A stretch of DNA of 5,067 bases from an uncultured Dehalococcoidia bacterium (GTDB lineage Bacteria; Chloroflexota; Dehalococcoidia; Dehalococcoidales; UBA3254), in NCBI GenBank assembly GCA_903890885.1, contig CAITCX010000155.1, positions 1-5,067 of the forward strand, written 5' to 3'. Positions 4,907 through 5,067 of the stretch are shown here, piece by piece. The notes below the pieces were generated by a model. That model saw only the letters and a list, made by a program, of their open reading frames with translations. It ran no database searches and was not told the DNA's origin. Each line of letters starts with the position of its first letter. The stretch's first letter is position 1. The position numbers were made by a program, and so were the translations under genes.

Positions 4907-5067
4907 AACAAGCTGCCAGGCTTGCAAACACCGGTTTTTTCATTGACTGCAGGCAAGCTAAATAGGAAGGTCGAACCCTGCCCCAGGACGCTCTCAACCC
5001 AGATTTTACCGTTGTAGTTTTCTATGATTTTTTTACTAATGGGCAGGCCCAGGCCGGTGCCCTTAGG
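4903..5067 (-). CDS. Sensor histidine kinase, C-terminal end of the ATPase domain (partial)
   Basis: Seen: 54 codons plus TAA, open to the right edge of the window. The sequence begins PKGTGLGLPISKKIIENYNG, the G2 box and following helix of a HATPase_c domain, then KIWVESVLGQGSTFLFSLP, the last strands of the same fold. A tail of about 15 residues follows (VNEKTGVCKPGSLF). Family knowledge: this part closes the ATP lid of sensor kinases that phosphorylate a conserved His and then a receiver Asp. The H-box, N-box and any sensor domains lie outside the window. Its TAA (4903-4905) overlaps the receiver's TAG (4904-4906) from the opposite strand, so the genes converge with no intergenic space and no terminator between them. 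Confidence 0.93.
   Translation of the reverse strand, partial: PKGTGLGLPISKKIIENYNGKIWVESVLGQGSTFLFSLPAVNEKTGVCKPGSLF

Noticed and set aside
4907..4960. Possible terminator after the receiver gene
   Set aside because: The stretch is the coding end of the convergent histidine kinase. The GCTTGC/GCAAGC pairing around it is loose and no suitable stem plus T-run follows the stop.

Overview
The window is about 5 kb of chromosomal bacterial DNA with moderate GC and compact gene spacing. It has consensus sigma-70-type promoters and GGAGG-type ribosome sites. The mix of a membrane-anchored transglutaminase, tpiA-miaA, a tiny zinc-ribbon protein and an unlinked receiver/histidine-kinase pair would suit Chloroflexota, perhaps a Dehalococcoidia-like organism. 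That assignment is an impression from protein style, not a demonstrated fact.

Layout. Positions 1-2073 (minus strand) hold a large extracytoplasmic transglutaminase-like protein: N-terminal membrane anchor, papain-like transglutaminase core, three Ig-like repeats and a C-terminal transmembrane helix. The gene runs off the left edge. It is interrupted by one in-frame TAG at 1111-1113, between the catalytic His and the catalytic Asp, yet the same frame stays open for the remaining 370 codons. Positions 2074-2270 are a divergent promoter region with a strong promoter facing each way and a 12-bp perfect palindrome between them. Positions 2271-3964 (plus strand) are a probable two-gene operon: tpiA (glycolysis) followed after 14 nt by miaA (tRNA A37 prenylation). 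Positions 3939-4196 (minus) encode a small double-CXXC zinc-ribbon protein whose 3' end overlaps that of miaA across a 7-bp tandem repeat. Positions 4212-4487 are AT-rich non-coding DNA ending in a near-perfect promoter. Positions 4532-4906 (plus) encode a stand-alone CheY-like receiver. Positions 4903-5067 (minus) are the C-terminal end of a histidine kinase, converging on the receiver with a 4-nt overlap of stop codons.

The most notable feature is a set of three single-base departures from canonical decoding within 3.5 kb. These are the TAG inside the transglutaminase, an apparent ATA start for miaA and an apparent ATC start for the receiver. Both unusual starts lie exactly 8 nt after a Shine-Dalgarno sequence and coincide with the expected N-terminus of the family. 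Sequencing or assembly error is the simplest explanation. True AUA/AUC initiation and UAG readthrough or recent gene decay are the alternatives, and all can be tested. I see no CRISPR array, insertion sequence, tRNA or rRNA, and no clear new multi-gene system.
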